Source of the DNA: Flavobacterium ginsengisoli
GTDB lineage: Bacteria; Bacteroidota; Bacteroidia; Flavobacteriales; Flavobacteriaceae
Assembly (NCBI RefSeq): GCF_029625315.1
Contig: NZ_CP121110.1
Coordinates: forward strand, 62,001 to 126,000
Direction: 5' to 3'
DNA length: 64,000 nucleotides
The position numbers and the translations under genes are program-made. Each line of letters opens with the position of its first letter. Within the stretch, counting starts at the first letter, position 1. Shown piece after piece: positions 17,142 to 27,033 of this stretch. Below the pieces are notes generated by a model. It searched no databases. It saw nothing but the letters and a program-made list of their open reading frames with translations, and was not told the origin of the DNA.

Positions 17142-18561
17142 TTATTTCCAGCCTCCGCCTAGAGCGCGGTACAAATCTGTATTGGCTGTGAGTTGCTGTC
17201 TTTTAAGATCAGCTAATTCTAATTCGCTTTGTAAAAGATTTGCTTGCGCAGTTAAAACTTCAAGATATTCTGCTAATCCGTTTTGGAATAACAAGTTTGA
17301 ATTTTTAATTGCCTCGCTGCAACGTTTTTACTTTTTCTTTTAAGAACTTTTCTTGTTGCTGTAATTTTTCCACTTTTACCAAAGCATCCGAAACTTCGCT
17401 AACAGCTACCAAAACTGCTTGTCTAAAACTTAAGACTGCTTTTTCTCTTTCTGCTACAGCGATATTATATTGTGTTCTAACTCTTTTATTGTTTAGAATA
17501 GGTTGAGTTATGCCACCTGCAACAGTTCCGAATAGAGAAGCTGGAATATTGAACCAGCTGCTCGTTTCGAAAGAGTTCAAACCGCCTTGCGCCGTAATTC
17601 TAAGAGCTGGGTATAAATCCGCTTTTGTGATACCGACATTTGCGTTTGCAACTTTAAGGGCTAATTCAGCACTTTTTACGTCTGGTCTTCTGCTTACTAA
17701 TGAAGACGGAATTCCAATTGCTGGATTGCTTTTAATTTCAATTGAATTTAAAAGAATGGTTCTTTGTTTTGAATTTGGGAATGAACCGGTTAAAACACTT
17801 AAAGCATTTTCTTGAATAGCAATATTTTGTTCCAATAACGGAATCAATTGTTCTGAGTTTAATTTCTGTGCTTCAGACTGTTGAATTGCTAAAGTGGTTA
17901 CTTGACCAGCATCATATTTTAACTTAATAATATTGGTCGTACTGTCGTTTAATCTTAGGTTTTGTTGCGCAATTTTTAGTTGAGCATCTAGCATCAATAG
18001 ATTGTAATAGCCTCTTGAAACATTAGCAACAATATTAGTCTGCAATGCTTTTTTTACTTCTGCAGATTGAAGATATCCTGCGTAAGCTCCTTTCTTTTGG
18101 TTTCTGATCTTTCCCCAAATATCAGTTTCCCAAGAAAGTGAAGCTCCAGCAGAATAATCATCAATATGTTTAGCGCCTAAAGCCTGATTCAAGTTCATTC
18201 CTGTAAAACTATTGTCAGAAGGATTGCTTGTATTGGCATTTACAAATAAATTGACTTGAGGAACATTTCCCCATTTAGATTGTGTAAATCTGTATTGCGC
18301 AATTTCGATGTTTTTCTCTGCAATAAGCAGGTCGTTATTTCTAGCAACCGCGCTGTCAATCAATTCAACAATATCTTTTTCTGCAAAGAAGTTTTTCCAC
18401 TCAATATCGGCAATACTTGTTGTATCACTCGAAACCGATGCATTCCTGAAATTTTCAGGAAATGCATCTTTAGGAGTTTCAATATCCTTTGAGACTTTAC
18501 AGGATATTATTGTCGTGATCAGAATGGCGAAGGTCACGATTTTGGTTATATAATTTTTCAT
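17142..18561 (-). CDS. RND outer-membrane factor, NodT/OprM type (apparent frameshift)
   Basis: Once repaired, a ~472-residue lipoprotein of the NodT/OprM outer-membrane-channel family. The start at 18561 gives MKNYITKIVTFAILITTIIS followed by the acylated Cys21 (ISCKVSKD). It has the two OEP repeats, with QALGAKHIDDYSAGASLSWE and GIPSSLVSRRPDVKSAELAL (the family 'LL.RRPDv..AE' motif). The frame breaks at about 17311-17320 (GCCTCGCTGC on plus) by one extra base; beyond it the reading AIKNSNLLFQNGLAEYLEVL continues to a stop at 17142. It forms the exit duct for the RND pump upstream. Confidence 0.88.
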
Positions 18562-18570
18562 TGTCTTTTT

Positions 18571-18684
18571 ATTAGATTTCTGTACAAGTATCTTTTCTAG
18601 TTTCAAGATCTTTCGAGATTCTGTATGATATGTATCCGATGCCAAATATGATGGCAACAAGGATTGTCGTTATATAGTTTTCCA
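18571..18684 (-). CDS. Possible small single-helix membrane protein between RND pump and outer-membrane factor
   Basis: A 37-codon frame that starts with ATG 4 bases after the pump stop codon and ends with a double stop (TAATAA) 9 bases before the outer-membrane-factor start. It reads MENYITTILVAIIFGIGYIS, then YRISKDLETRKDTCTEI: one membrane helix (about 4-21) and a polar tail. The layout recalls the small pump-partner AcrZ only in position. It also resembles the start of the following gene (MKNYITKIV... and ...VSKDIETPKD), so it may be a partial duplicate of that 5' end. No homology search was possible. Confidence 0.45.
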
Positions 18685-18688
18685 TATT

Positions 18689-21600
18689 TTATTTTTCTTC
18701 GTTGTGAACTACAGCGATTGGTTTTCCGCTGAATTTTTCTTGTAAATGCTGGAACACAATGAATAATACTGGGATAATAAATAATCCTAGAATTACTCCA
18801 GAAAGCATTCCGCCCGCTGCTCCAATACTAATCGAATGATTTCCTTGAGCCGATGGGCCTTTTGCGCTCATCATTGGCACAAGACCTACCACAAAGGCAA
18901 GAGACGTCATAATAATTGGTCGCAGACGTAATTTTGTCGCACTAATTGAAGCCGCAATTAAACCTTGTCCAGATCTTCTTCTTTGTGCTCGCAAATTCCA
19001 CAATCAAAATGGCATTTTTAGCGAGAAGTCCAATCAGCATGACAAGTGCAACTTGTACGTAAATGTTGTTTTCGATTCCTGTTAAACCGATAGCCACAAA
19101 TACTCCAAAAATACCTGCAGGAATTGATAAAATAACTGCTAGAGGAAGGATATAACTCTCATACTGTGCAGCAAGTAAGAAATAAATGAATATCAAACAC
19201 AGTAAGAAAATTGTAGCCGATTGACCTCCCGAAGAAATCTCTTCACGCGTTTGGCCCGAGAATTCAAACCCGTAACCTGCAGGCAATTGTTGTTTTGCTA
19301 CCTCTTCAATTGCTTTAATGGCATCTCCAGAACTAAATCCAGGTTTTGGAATAGCATTAATAGAAATTGAGTTAAACAAATTATATCTAGAAGCGGTTTC
19401 AGAACCATAAATACGAGTCAGTTTTACTAAAGTATTTATTGGCACCATTTCGCCGGTTTTATTTTTTACGAATACACGATCAATTGCAGTTGGATCTGCT
19501 CTATCGGCAATATCAGCTTGAACGACCACACGGTAATATTTACCAAATCGGTTGAAATCTGATGCCTGCGCGCTACCGAAATAAGCTTGCATAGTCTGTA
19601 AAATGTCTTTTACGTTTACACCTAATTGATTCGCTTTTTCGTCGTTGATATCCAATTGTAATTGTGGATAATCAGCTTTAAAACTTGTAAAGGCAACCGC
19701 AATTTCAGGACGTTTCATTAATTCGCCGATGAAATTTTGAGAAATACCACTGAATTTATCCAGTTTTCCTCCAGTTTTATCTTGAAGAACCAAATCTAAA
19801 GCTTCAACGTTACTAAATCCTGGAACGGTTGGGAAACTGAATACGAAGAAACTTCCTCCAGAAATCTCACCCAATTTACCGCGAACCTGATTCATGATTT
19901 CGTCAATGTTTTTAAGAGAACCACGATCTTCATTTGGTTTTAGCAATACGAAAACTACAGCAGCAGATGGACTTGTTGAATTTGTTAATAAGTTGAAACC
20001 AGAAACCGCTGTTACAAATCGTGAAGATTCTAAACCTCTTAAAGTATTTTCAGCTTCAGTCATTACTTTTTGAGTTCCGTCAAGAGATGTTCCAGAAGGC
20101 GTATTTACTGAGATTGCGATAAATCCTTGGTCTTCTGTTGGAATAAATCCAGATGGAGTTGTTTTAACCATTAGCACAGTTGCTAATGTGATTAAAGCCA
20201 AACCTCCTAAACTCAACCATTTTCTTCTAATTAAGAATTTAAGTCCGCCAACATAACGATTCGTAAGCGAGTCAAAACTGCTATTGAAAGCGCTAAAGAA
20301 CTTTTCTTTAAATCCTTTTTTCTCATACGGTGCATCGTGATCGTGAGATCCGTGATTGTCTTTTAAGAACAATGCCGCAAGAGCAGGACTCAATGTTAAG
20401 GCATTAACAGCCGAAATTACAATTGCAATTGCCATCGTAAAGGCAAACTGACGATAGAAAACTCCTGTAGAGCCTTCCATAAAACCAACCGGCAGGAATA
20501 CAGCGACCATTACCAGCGTAATCGAGATAATAGCACCCGTTATTTCGTGCATTGCTTCATGGGTTGCGATTTTTGGAGACAAACGTTTATGCTCCATTTT
20601 CGCATGCACCGCTTCGACTACCACAATGGCATCATCGACCACAATACCAATCGCCAGAATTAATGCGAAAAGCGTTAAAAGGTTGATCGAAAATCCGAAT
20701 AACTGCATGAAGAAGAACGTTCCTAAAATTGCTACAGGTACAGCAATAGCCGGAATTAATGTTGATCTAAAATCTTGCAGGAAGATAAATACCACGATGA
20801 AAACTAAGATGAAAGCTTCAACTAAGGTATGTTCAACCTGTTCGATTGATTGGTCTAGAGATACTTTTGTACTATAGAAAATATTGTGTTTAATGCCTGT
20901 TGGAAAATCTTTAGAAGCTTTTTCCATCATTTTATTAATGGCAATCTGAATATCATTAGAATTTGATCCAGCTAACTGAATAACCCCAATTACGATTCCT
21001 TTTTTACCATTTAAACGTGTTAAACTGGTGTAAGAGTAGGCACCTAACTCTACTCTGGCAACGTCTTTTAAACGAAGAACAGAACCATCAGGATTAGAAC
21101 GAATGGCAATATTTTGGTAATCCTCAGGTTTGGTTAGTTTTCCTTTGTATTTAATTACGTATTCAAAAACTTCCGTACTTCTTTCTCCAAATTTTCCTGG
21201 TGCAGCTTCCAAACTTTTGTCCTGAATCGCAGACCATAACTTCGCTTGGCGTTACTTTGTAAGTAGACATCTGTGTTGGATTTAACCAGACACGCATAGA
21301 ATAGTCTTTTACACCACCAAAAATACTTGCAGAACCTACACCCGGAATACGTTTCAACTCGGGAATAATATTAATCTGAGCGTAATTAGCAATAAAAGTT
21401 TGATCATATTTAGCTTCATCTTCGGTATACATACCAATTGCCATGATGAAACTGTTTTGCTGTTTAGCTGTAATAATACCCTGCTGAACAACCTCTGCAG
21501 GAAGCTGGCTTGTTGCCTGCGCGACACGGTTTTGTACGTTTACTGCGACTTGATCGGCGTTTGTTCCTAATTTAAAGAAAACAGTAATAGCCAAAGTACC

Positions 21601-21855
21601 ATCGTTACTGGCAGTAGAACTCATATAAGTCATGTTTTCTACACCATTTATAGACTCTTCTAGAGAAGGTGCCACAGAACGTAAAACCGTTTCTGCGTTA
21701 GCTCCAGGATATACCGCCGTTACCAAAACTGATGGAGGCGCAATATCAGGAAACTGTTGTAAAGGCAGTTTAGTTAAACCAAGTACACCCAGAATCACCA
21801 ATAAAATGGAGATAACAGTTGCAAGTACTGGTCTTTGTATAAATATTTTGAACAT
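18689..21855 (-). CDS. RND efflux pump, HAE1/AcrB type (two apparent frameshifts)
   Basis: Repaired length about 1054 residues, the normal length of AcrB-type pumps. It opens with MFKIFIQRPVLATVISILLV and has PDIAPPSVLVTAVYPGANAE. Transmembrane segment 4 carries the proton-relay pair (LILAIGIVVDDAIVVVEAVH). The HAE1 motif LAKNAILIVEFA is also present. The frame shifts at GCAGACC (21229-21235), where one base less gives SEVMAAIQDKSLEAAPGKFG, and at GCTCGC (18987-18992), where one base less gives VEFAAQRRRSGQG. Both sites would be GCNGC after repair. The substrate range is unknown; such pumps expel drugs, detergents or dyes. Confidence 0.92.
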
Positions 21856-21867
21856 TTGATTTTATAA

Positions 21868-23017
21868 TTATTTTTTGTTAGTTACTTCGGCAACTTTAGT
21901 TGATTTTTCAGGCTGAATCGCTTGTCCGTCCTGAAGTTTGTCAATACCGCTCAACACGATTTGGTCACCAGATTTTACACCGTCTTTAATTAAGTAATTT
22001 GCACCACTTTTCCCTACAACGGTAATTGGCATTTTGGTTACTTTGTTATCTTTTCCAACTGTGAAAACAAATACTTTGTCTTGCATTTCAACAGTAGCCG
22101 CTTGCGGAACCAAAATCGCATCATTGTGGTTCAATCCTAAACGGATTCTTCCTGTGTTTCCAGAACGTAAAATTCCGTTAGCATTTGGGAAAGTCGCTCT
22201 AATCGTGATGGCGCCTGTAGTTTTATCAAACTGACCGTCAACCATATCGATTTTTCCTGTTTTTGGATAAGCACTATTATCAGCCAAAATCAAAGTAACA
22301 GGAGGTAATTTTTTAATTTTATCACCTAATGAACTTCCAGCATATTGCTCTTTAAAGTTGATGAAGTCAGTTTCACCTAAAGAGAAATAAGCAAATACTT
22401 CATGAACATCAGATAAAGTAGTAAGGGCTTCAACATCAGTTGCAGAAACTAAACTTCCTTGTTTTTTAGGCAATCTTCCAATGTAACCACTAACAGGAGC
22501 TGTAACATTTGTGTATCCTAAATTAATTTTAGCAGAACCTACCATTGCTTTTGCTTGCTCGATATTAGCAGCGACAATTTTTTGAGAGGCTTTGGCTGTT
22601 TTTAACTGATAATCAGAAACTACTTTGTTCTGAACAAGTGGAGTCAATTTATCAACTTCTAAGTTGGCGTTGATTAAAGCCGCTTCAGCTGCATGAAGAC
22701 TTGCCAAAGCGTTGTTTAACTGCTCACGAAACGGACGCTCATTGATTTTAAATAACGTTTGGCCTTTATTTACGTAAGCACCTTCATCAACAAAAATTCT
22801 GTCAAGGTTTCCGCTTACTTGTGGGCGTATTTCAACATCAACAGTTCCTTGTATAGAAGCAGGATATTCAGAGTCAGTGATTGTGTTTGCACTAGTTATA
22901 GCCAACACTGGTAAAACCGGCGGAGGTGGAGCAGTAGGAGCCTGATTTTTATCGGCACTAGTCGCTTAAAACTAATGCCAAAATAAAACTGGTTATAATT
23001 ACATTTTTCATTTTCAT
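21868..23017 (-). CDS. RND periplasmic adaptor, AcrA type (apparent frameshift at lipobox)
   Basis: Repaired length ~380 residues. The mature part has a biotinyl-lipoyl-like motif (DVEIRPQVSGNLDRIFVDEG), a coiled-coil hairpin (about 95-165), barrel and membrane-proximal domains. The signal peptide MKNVIITSFILALVLS (from 23011; another ATG in frame at 23017) is in a different frame from the rest, which resumes as ADKNQAPTAPPPP. The break falls at about 22955-22966, exactly where the lipobox Cys is expected, so the true lipobox residues cannot be read. It is the first gene of the adaptor-pump-(small ORF)-channel operon. Confidence 0.88.
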
Positions 23018-23107
23018 TGTGGTTTTAATTGGTTGAACATTTTCTCGGGTAAAAAATTTTGGAATTCTGGAATTCTCGGGATTCATATTTAATTGAATTA
23101 AATTATC

Positions 23108-23313
23108 TAACATTGTTAAGTAAATGAGCGCAAATTTCCATACTTTAATGATTTTCAACTGTGTTCTTAAATCGGCATTAAATTATCTAACGTTGTTAAG
23201 TAAAAGTCTAAAAAAAGAGTTTTATTACCTTGATTAAATTTTCTAACAGTGTTAAGTGAAGGTTATAAAAAAAAGGATTTTATATTATCCGATTAAATCA
23301 TTTTACACCGTTA
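23108..23313. promoter_or_regulatory. Four TetR-type operators upstream of the RND operon
   Basis: Four copies of an 11-base palindrome, TAACANTGTTA, at 23108-23118 (TAACATTGTTA), 23188-23198 (TAACGTTGTTA), 23244-23254 (TAACAGTGTTA) and 23303-23313 (TTACACCGTTA, weakest). Each is preceded by TTAAATTNTC-like sequence and followed by AGTAAA or AGTGAA, so the conserved unit is about 25 bases. A fifth copy sits at the TetR promoter (23950-23960). They fill the 23018-23333 gap. Confidence 0.82.
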
Positions 23314-23333
23314 AGTAAAAATTGAAAAAAATA

Positions 23334-23927
23334 TTATTGTATTGATTTGATGATACCACCAATGGCATCTTTCAAAATTTGGGCATTAATTGTTTCTAAA
23401 ATATCACTTTTGTTAATGATGTTAATGGCGATTAAGCCATGAATAACAGAAAAGAAAGTGAAGTACTTTTGTTTTATGATATCTTGACTCGGATTGCTGT
23501 CTTTCATTACTTCAGCAATCACTTGAGTAAATAATTTGTAAGGTCCTTCTTGAGCCGAACATCGCTGTGCACAGCACGTCATTTGAACACCAAACATTAA
23601 CTGATACATTTCAGTATTAGTAAAAGCGAAGTCCCAGTAAGTCATCCACATGGCTTCTAATTGATCTTCGGGTTTTTCAAACTTATCTATTGCAACTTGC
23701 AATTCTTTAGTCAATTTGACAAAACCTTTGCCGGTTAGTTCTTCTAAAATTGCTTCTTTATTCGAGAAATATTCATAAATAATAGGAGCAGTATATTCGA
23801 TTCTGTCGGCAATTTTACGCATACTCAAACCATTCCAGCCTTCTTCTTTTACGATATCATAAGCAGCGCCAAGGATATTGTTCCTTGTCTCTTCTTTTTG
23901 TCTTAAAATTCGATCTTTGCTAGCCAT
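23334..23927 (-). CDS. TetR family repressor of the RND operon
   Basis: A 197-residue regulator with an N-terminal TetR helix-turn-helix (about 9-55: GWNGLSMRKIADRIEYTAP then IIYEYFSNKEAIL) and a C-terminal domain like the WHG subgroup, with a Cys-rich loop (MTCCAQRCSAQEG) that might sense thiol-reactive compounds (inference). Start ATG 23927 is chosen over a TTG at 23936. It lies directly upstream of the adaptor gene on the same strand; five matching palindromes lie around it, so it very likely represses both itself and the pump operon. Confidence 0.9.
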   Translation of the reverse strand: MASKDRILRQKEETRNNILGAAYDIVKEEGWNGLSMRKIADRIEYTAPIIYEYFSNKEAILEELTGKGFVKLTKELQVAIDKFEKPEDQLEAMWMTYWDFAFTNTEMYQLMFGVQMTCCAQRCSAQEGPYKLFTQVIAEVMKDSNPSQDIIKQKYFTFFSVIHGLIAINIINKSDILETINAQILKDAIGGIIKSIQ

Positions 23928-23949
23928 TGTATTCAAGTATTAAATCGTT

Positions 23950-23992
23950 TAACACTGTTAGGCAAATGTATGGCAGATTTTCGAATTTCAAA
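23950..23992 (-). promoter_or_regulatory. Promoter and operator of the TetR gene
   Basis: On the minus strand TTTG (23992-23989), an 18-base spacer, and TACATTTG (23970-23963), followed two bases later by the palindrome TAACAGTGTTA (23960-23950) over the expected transcription start. The start codon is 22 bases further on. This fits autorepression. Confidence 0.82.
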
Positions 23993-24236
23993 ATATTTTT
24001 GTCATAATATTTTCTTATTGTTCCATAGATGGATTTGGAAGCCTTGAATTTATTGAGGTTTTCGCTTTTAGTATTTTTTAGAAGCAGGACATTTTTCGTT
24101 TTGAAGAACGTTTTGTCCCGCTCTACATTATATTTTTTGTGGTGAACCCCACCACAAAAAGATGCCATTTCGATCGGGGCTAGGAGAGAACATAAATTTT
24201 TTCATTAGAACTTTGTCAAAGTTTACCACAAAGTTT

Positions 24237-24390
24237 GTCATTTCGAGGAACGAGACCCGAGCGATAGCGAATAGGCGAAGCAAATCTTCACAAGAAACTC
24301 CACAATCTAAATCGATAATCTTTGTCGAGCTACTTGTGAAGATTTGCTTCGCCTATTCGCTATCGCTCGGGTCTCGTTCCTCGAAATGAT
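24237..24390. repeat. Long dispersed palindromic repeat
   Basis: A 154-base imperfect palindrome. The outer arms (GTCATTTCGAGGAACGAGAC and its complement) extend inward through an insert containing CCGAGCGATAGCGAATAGGC, itself mirrored in the right arm. The centre holds AATCTAAATCGATAATCTTT. The array at 36531 uses the same modules. The 23971-24443 gap holds nothing else I can identify. Confidence 0.88.
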
Positions 24391-24443
24391 AAGATTGTGA
24401 AAAATCGATAATAAAATCGATAATAAAATCGATGATTTATCGA

Positions 24444-25370
24444 TTATTTCATTCCGCGAACGTTCATTTCTATCGTATAAACACTTTTACCAGCAGTAAT
24501 AAATAATGTTTTAAATTTTTTTCCTCCAAAACAAACATTAGCTGTCCAAGATTCAGGAACATCAATATGAGCTATTTTTTCTCCTTTCGGATTGAATATG
24601 GTAACTCCTTTTCCGCATAAGTAAATATTTCCCGACTCGTCTATTGTCATTCCATCTGAACCTGATTCAGTAAACAGCGTTTTTTTATCTAAACTACCAT
24701 TATTTTCGATTGTATAAGAGTATGTTTTATTACCTGCTATATCCGCAACGAATACGGTTTTTCCATCCGAAGTTCCAATAATGCCATTTGGCTTTACAAG
24801 ATCATTCTCAACGTTGATAATTTTGGATTTATCTGGAGATAAATAGTAAACGCATTCTTTCTCTATTTCTTTGGAGGTATGTGTCCAGTAATCTCTTTGG
24901 TAAAAAGGGTCTGTAAAATAGATGCCGCCTTTTGGATCAACCCAAAGATCATTAGGACCATTCAGCCTTCTTCCTTCAAAGTTGTTTAGTAATACAGTAT
25001 GATTTTTGTTTTTGTCTATTTTCCAAAGTTCATTTTTTTCATCGGCGCAAGCCAAAAGATTGCCTGCGTGATCAAAATACAAGCCGTTAGCTCTTCCAGC
25101 ATTTTCCATAAAAACAGAAAGCTTGCCCTTAACCGACCATTTCATAATTCTATTATTAGGCTGATCTGTAAAATAAATATTTCCTTTTTTATCAGCTGCA
25201 GGTCCTTCTGTAAAACTGAATTGACTTGATAGTTTTGTGAGAACTGCACCTTTTGCTATTATGGATTGGCTTTTTTCTTTTGATGTCTGAGCGGATATGA
25301 AATTTGTAAAAGTTAAAGTAATAAGAAATAAAAAGTATGATTTTATTTTAAGTTGGAATAGGTTCATCAT
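24444..25370 (-). CDS. SMP-30/gluconolactonase-like exported protein
   Basis: A 308-residue protein with an N-terminal signal peptide (about 1-27, ending TNFISAQ) and a six-bladed propeller of the SMP-30/gluconolactonase/LRE family. Repeated strands carry the metal-site pattern: FTEGPAADKKGNIYFTDQPN (Glu ~55), NGPNDLWVDPKGGIYFTDPF (Asn-Asp), VKPNGIIGTSDGKTVFVADI (Asn), and ESGSDGMTIDESGNIYLCGK (Asp). Members hydrolyse lactones with a divalent metal. Here it is secreted, and the substrate is not known. It is divergent from the cupin gene at 25506. Confidence 0.86.
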   Translation of the reverse strand: MMNLFQLKIKSYFLFLITLTFTNFISAQTSKEKSQSIIAKGAVLTKLSSQFSFTEGPAADKKGNIYFTDQPNNRIMKWSVKGKLSVFMENAGRANGLYFDHAGNLLACADEKNELWKIDKNKNHTVLLNNFEGRRLNGPNDLWVDPKGGIYFTDPFYQRDYWTHTSKEIEKECVYYLSPDKSKIINVENDLVKPNGIIGTSDGKTVFVADIAGNKTYSYTIENNGSLDKKTLFTESGSDGMTIDESGNIYLCGKGVTIFNPKGEKIAHIDVPESWTANVCFGGKKFKTLFITAGKSVYTIEMNVRGMK

Positions 25371-25505
25371 AAATAGGTATAAAAGTTGCTTTTGAAGCGT
25401 TTTTAAAAGTAATTTTTATTTTTGATATTAAATGCAATGAAATTAGAATTTTATTTTAATCTCAATTTATCAAAAGCATTTTTTCGTAACATTACAACAA
25501 AAAAA

Positions 25506-25940
25506 ATGAAAACGCTAACTATCTTAAAAACTACAATTGCAGTTTTATTTTTCCAGCAAACCTTTTCTCAGGAAGCCAAAAAAGAAACAGCATCGCCACA
25601 ATACACAATAGAAAATTGTGTCAATCACTTTGAGTTAGAAAAAGCTACCAAAACAAAAGTCGGATACCAATATTGGTTTGCCAATAAAGATTTCACTCAA
25701 GAAAACACTTTAAAAATGAGCATTGTCGAACCTGGAAAATCGACACACGCGCCACATCATCATCCTGAAGAAGAATTTTTCTATATTTTAGAAGGAACCG
25801 CCGAATTCTTCCTTGACGGAAAAACCGTTACAGCCGGTCCAAATACAAGTTTCTATTGTCCGCCAAATGCTGAGCACGGAATTAGTAATGCAGGGAAAAC
25901 AGATTTGAAATATTTGGTCATTAAAAAGGATTTGAGGTAA
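25506..25940 (+). CDS. Exported cupin-domain protein
   Basis: A 144-residue protein with a signal peptide (MKTLTILKTTIAVLFFQQTF, cleavage near SQEA) and one cupin domain. Cupin motif 1 is HAPHHHPEEEFFYILEG (metal ligands in HHHPEEE), and motif 2 is PPNAEHGISNAGKTD. The ATG at 25506 is chosen over one at 25422, because it starts the signal peptide directly. A small periplasmic metal-binding cupin of unknown substrate. Confidence 0.83.
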   Translation: MKTLTILKTTIAVLFFQQTFSQEAKKETASPQYTIENCVNHFELEKATKTKVGYQYWFANKDFTQENTLKMSIVEPGKSTHAPHHHPEEEFFYILEGTAEFFLDGKTVTAGPNTSFYCPPNAEHGISNAGKTDLKYLVIKKDLR

Positions 25941-26013
25941 AAATGTTTTGTAAGAGCTGTGTAAAGTCAGAGACATTTGTGTAGCTCTTACAAGAGACTG
26001 CCGAATATTTTAT

Positions 26014-26358
26014 TTATTTCAATACAACAACTTCTTCAGGAATCATAAACAAAAGCGTACAGCCAGTTCTAGAAAATACAGAATGCGTGCTTCCTGGAGG
26101 CATGTATAAATAATCGCCTGCTTTTAGTTCGTCTTTTCCAGAGCGTACTTCGCCTTCCAGAACATAAATTTCTTCACCCGCTGGATGTACATGATTTGGG
26201 TACGACGCGCCGGGCTCAAATTTTAAAAGAAAAGTAGGTGGACGGTTAGTAGCAGCATCAAAGCGTAATACTTTAACATAAATTCCGTCTGTTTTTACAC
26301 CTTCTTCTTGAAGAGGTTTCCACTCTAATTCATTGCTTTTTGTGATTTTAGTTTCCAT
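26014..26358 (-). CDS. Cupin-domain protein, ChrR-like
   Basis: A 114-residue cytosolic single-domain cupin. Motif 1 is PNHVHPAGEEIYVLEGE and motif 2 is PPGSTHSVFSRTGCTL, with His/Glu metal ligands in place. The repeated pattern VLRFDAATNRPPTFLLKFEP at the N-terminus resembles the anti-sigma ChrR cupin domain. It is followed by a DoxX gene upstream on the same strand (21-base gap), so the two are likely cotranscribed and perhaps act in oxidative stress (inference). Confidence 0.82.
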   Translation of the reverse strand: METKITKSNELEWKPLQEEGVKTDGIYVKVLRFDAATNRPPTFLLKFEPGASYPNHVHPAGEEIYVLEGEVRSGKDELKAGDYLYMPPGSTHSVFSRTGCTLLFMIPEEVVVLK

Positions 26359-26379
26359 ATGTATTCCAATTTATATTAG

Positions 26380-26802
26380 TTAATTTTTCAAAAGATATTC
26401 ATCCAAACTCCATCGGTATTTGTCGGCAGTTGCTAAGAGAAAAGCACCCATAGAAAAGACAAATACAGAATAATCAAGAGGATCTTTTATTCCGAAAGAA
26501 TAAGTCATTGCCATCGCAAATAGAAAAGTTAAGATAGAAGCGCCGAGAGCAGCTTTTCTGGTCTGATATCCAATAAGTAATAAAGTAGCAAATAAAGTTT
26601 CCAGAAAAGTGCTTGCAATTGCAATTGACGGAATGAAACTTTGAGGTAAAAAAGAATTTACTTGTTCGGCGTAAGCCAGAAAATTTCCCCAGCCTGAAGA
26701 TTGTTTCCCAAGCAAACCCAACCGACTCGAAACGGTAGATAAAAATCCAATTGCCATTGCGATTCGTAAAAGCAAAATGGCATAATTCTGATATCTTTTC
26801 AT
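26380..26802 (-). CDS. DoxX family membrane protein
   Basis: A 140-residue protein with four transmembrane helices (about residues 9-25, 58-77, 84-106 and 111-125). The NYAILLLRIAMAIGFLSTVS start and FLETLFATLLLIGYQTRKAA region are typical of DoxX. It precedes the cupin gene in an operon. Role unknown; DoxX proteins often sit with redox or thiosulfate enzymes. Confidence 0.82.
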   Translation of the reverse strand: MKRYQNYAILLLRIAMAIGFLSTVSSRLGLLGKQSSGWGNFLAYAEQVNSFLPQSFIPSIAIASTFLETLFATLLLIGYQTRKAALGASILTFLFAMAMTYSFGIKDPLDYSVFVFSMGAFLLATADKYRWSLDEYLLKN

Positions 26803-26935
26803 AAACTATTTTATTAGTAATTAATCAGATACAAAGATCAAGCAGTGGTGCTTTTTAAAGAATAGAGAATCTTGGAAAAAACATGTAATTATGCTTGAAG
26901 CTAAAAAATCTTTTGACTAATATAACGTACTATTT

Positions 26936-26972
26936 GTCATTTCGACGAAGATTTCTCCTTCGTCGAAATGGC
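26936..26972. repeat. Minimal palindromic repeat unit
   Basis: The outer arms of the family, GTCATTTCGACGAAG and CTTCGTCGAAATGGC, with the long centre missing, leaving a compact 37-base hairpin. It looks like a deletion product of the full-size repeat or its mobile minimal form. Confidence 0.75.
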
Positions 26973-27033
26973 ATAAAATGAGAAAAAATTTTGCGACTTT
27001 GCGAGCAATTTTCTGCGTTCAACAAAATAATCG

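Noticed and set aside
23920..24168. An 82-residue minus-strand frame upstream of TetR
   Set aside because: It covers the TetR promoter and operator, is Lys/Asn-rich and ends in the TetR start; it is not coding.
24162..24389. A plus-strand frame across the long palindrome
   Set aside because: Same reason: it is repeat sequence read as protein.
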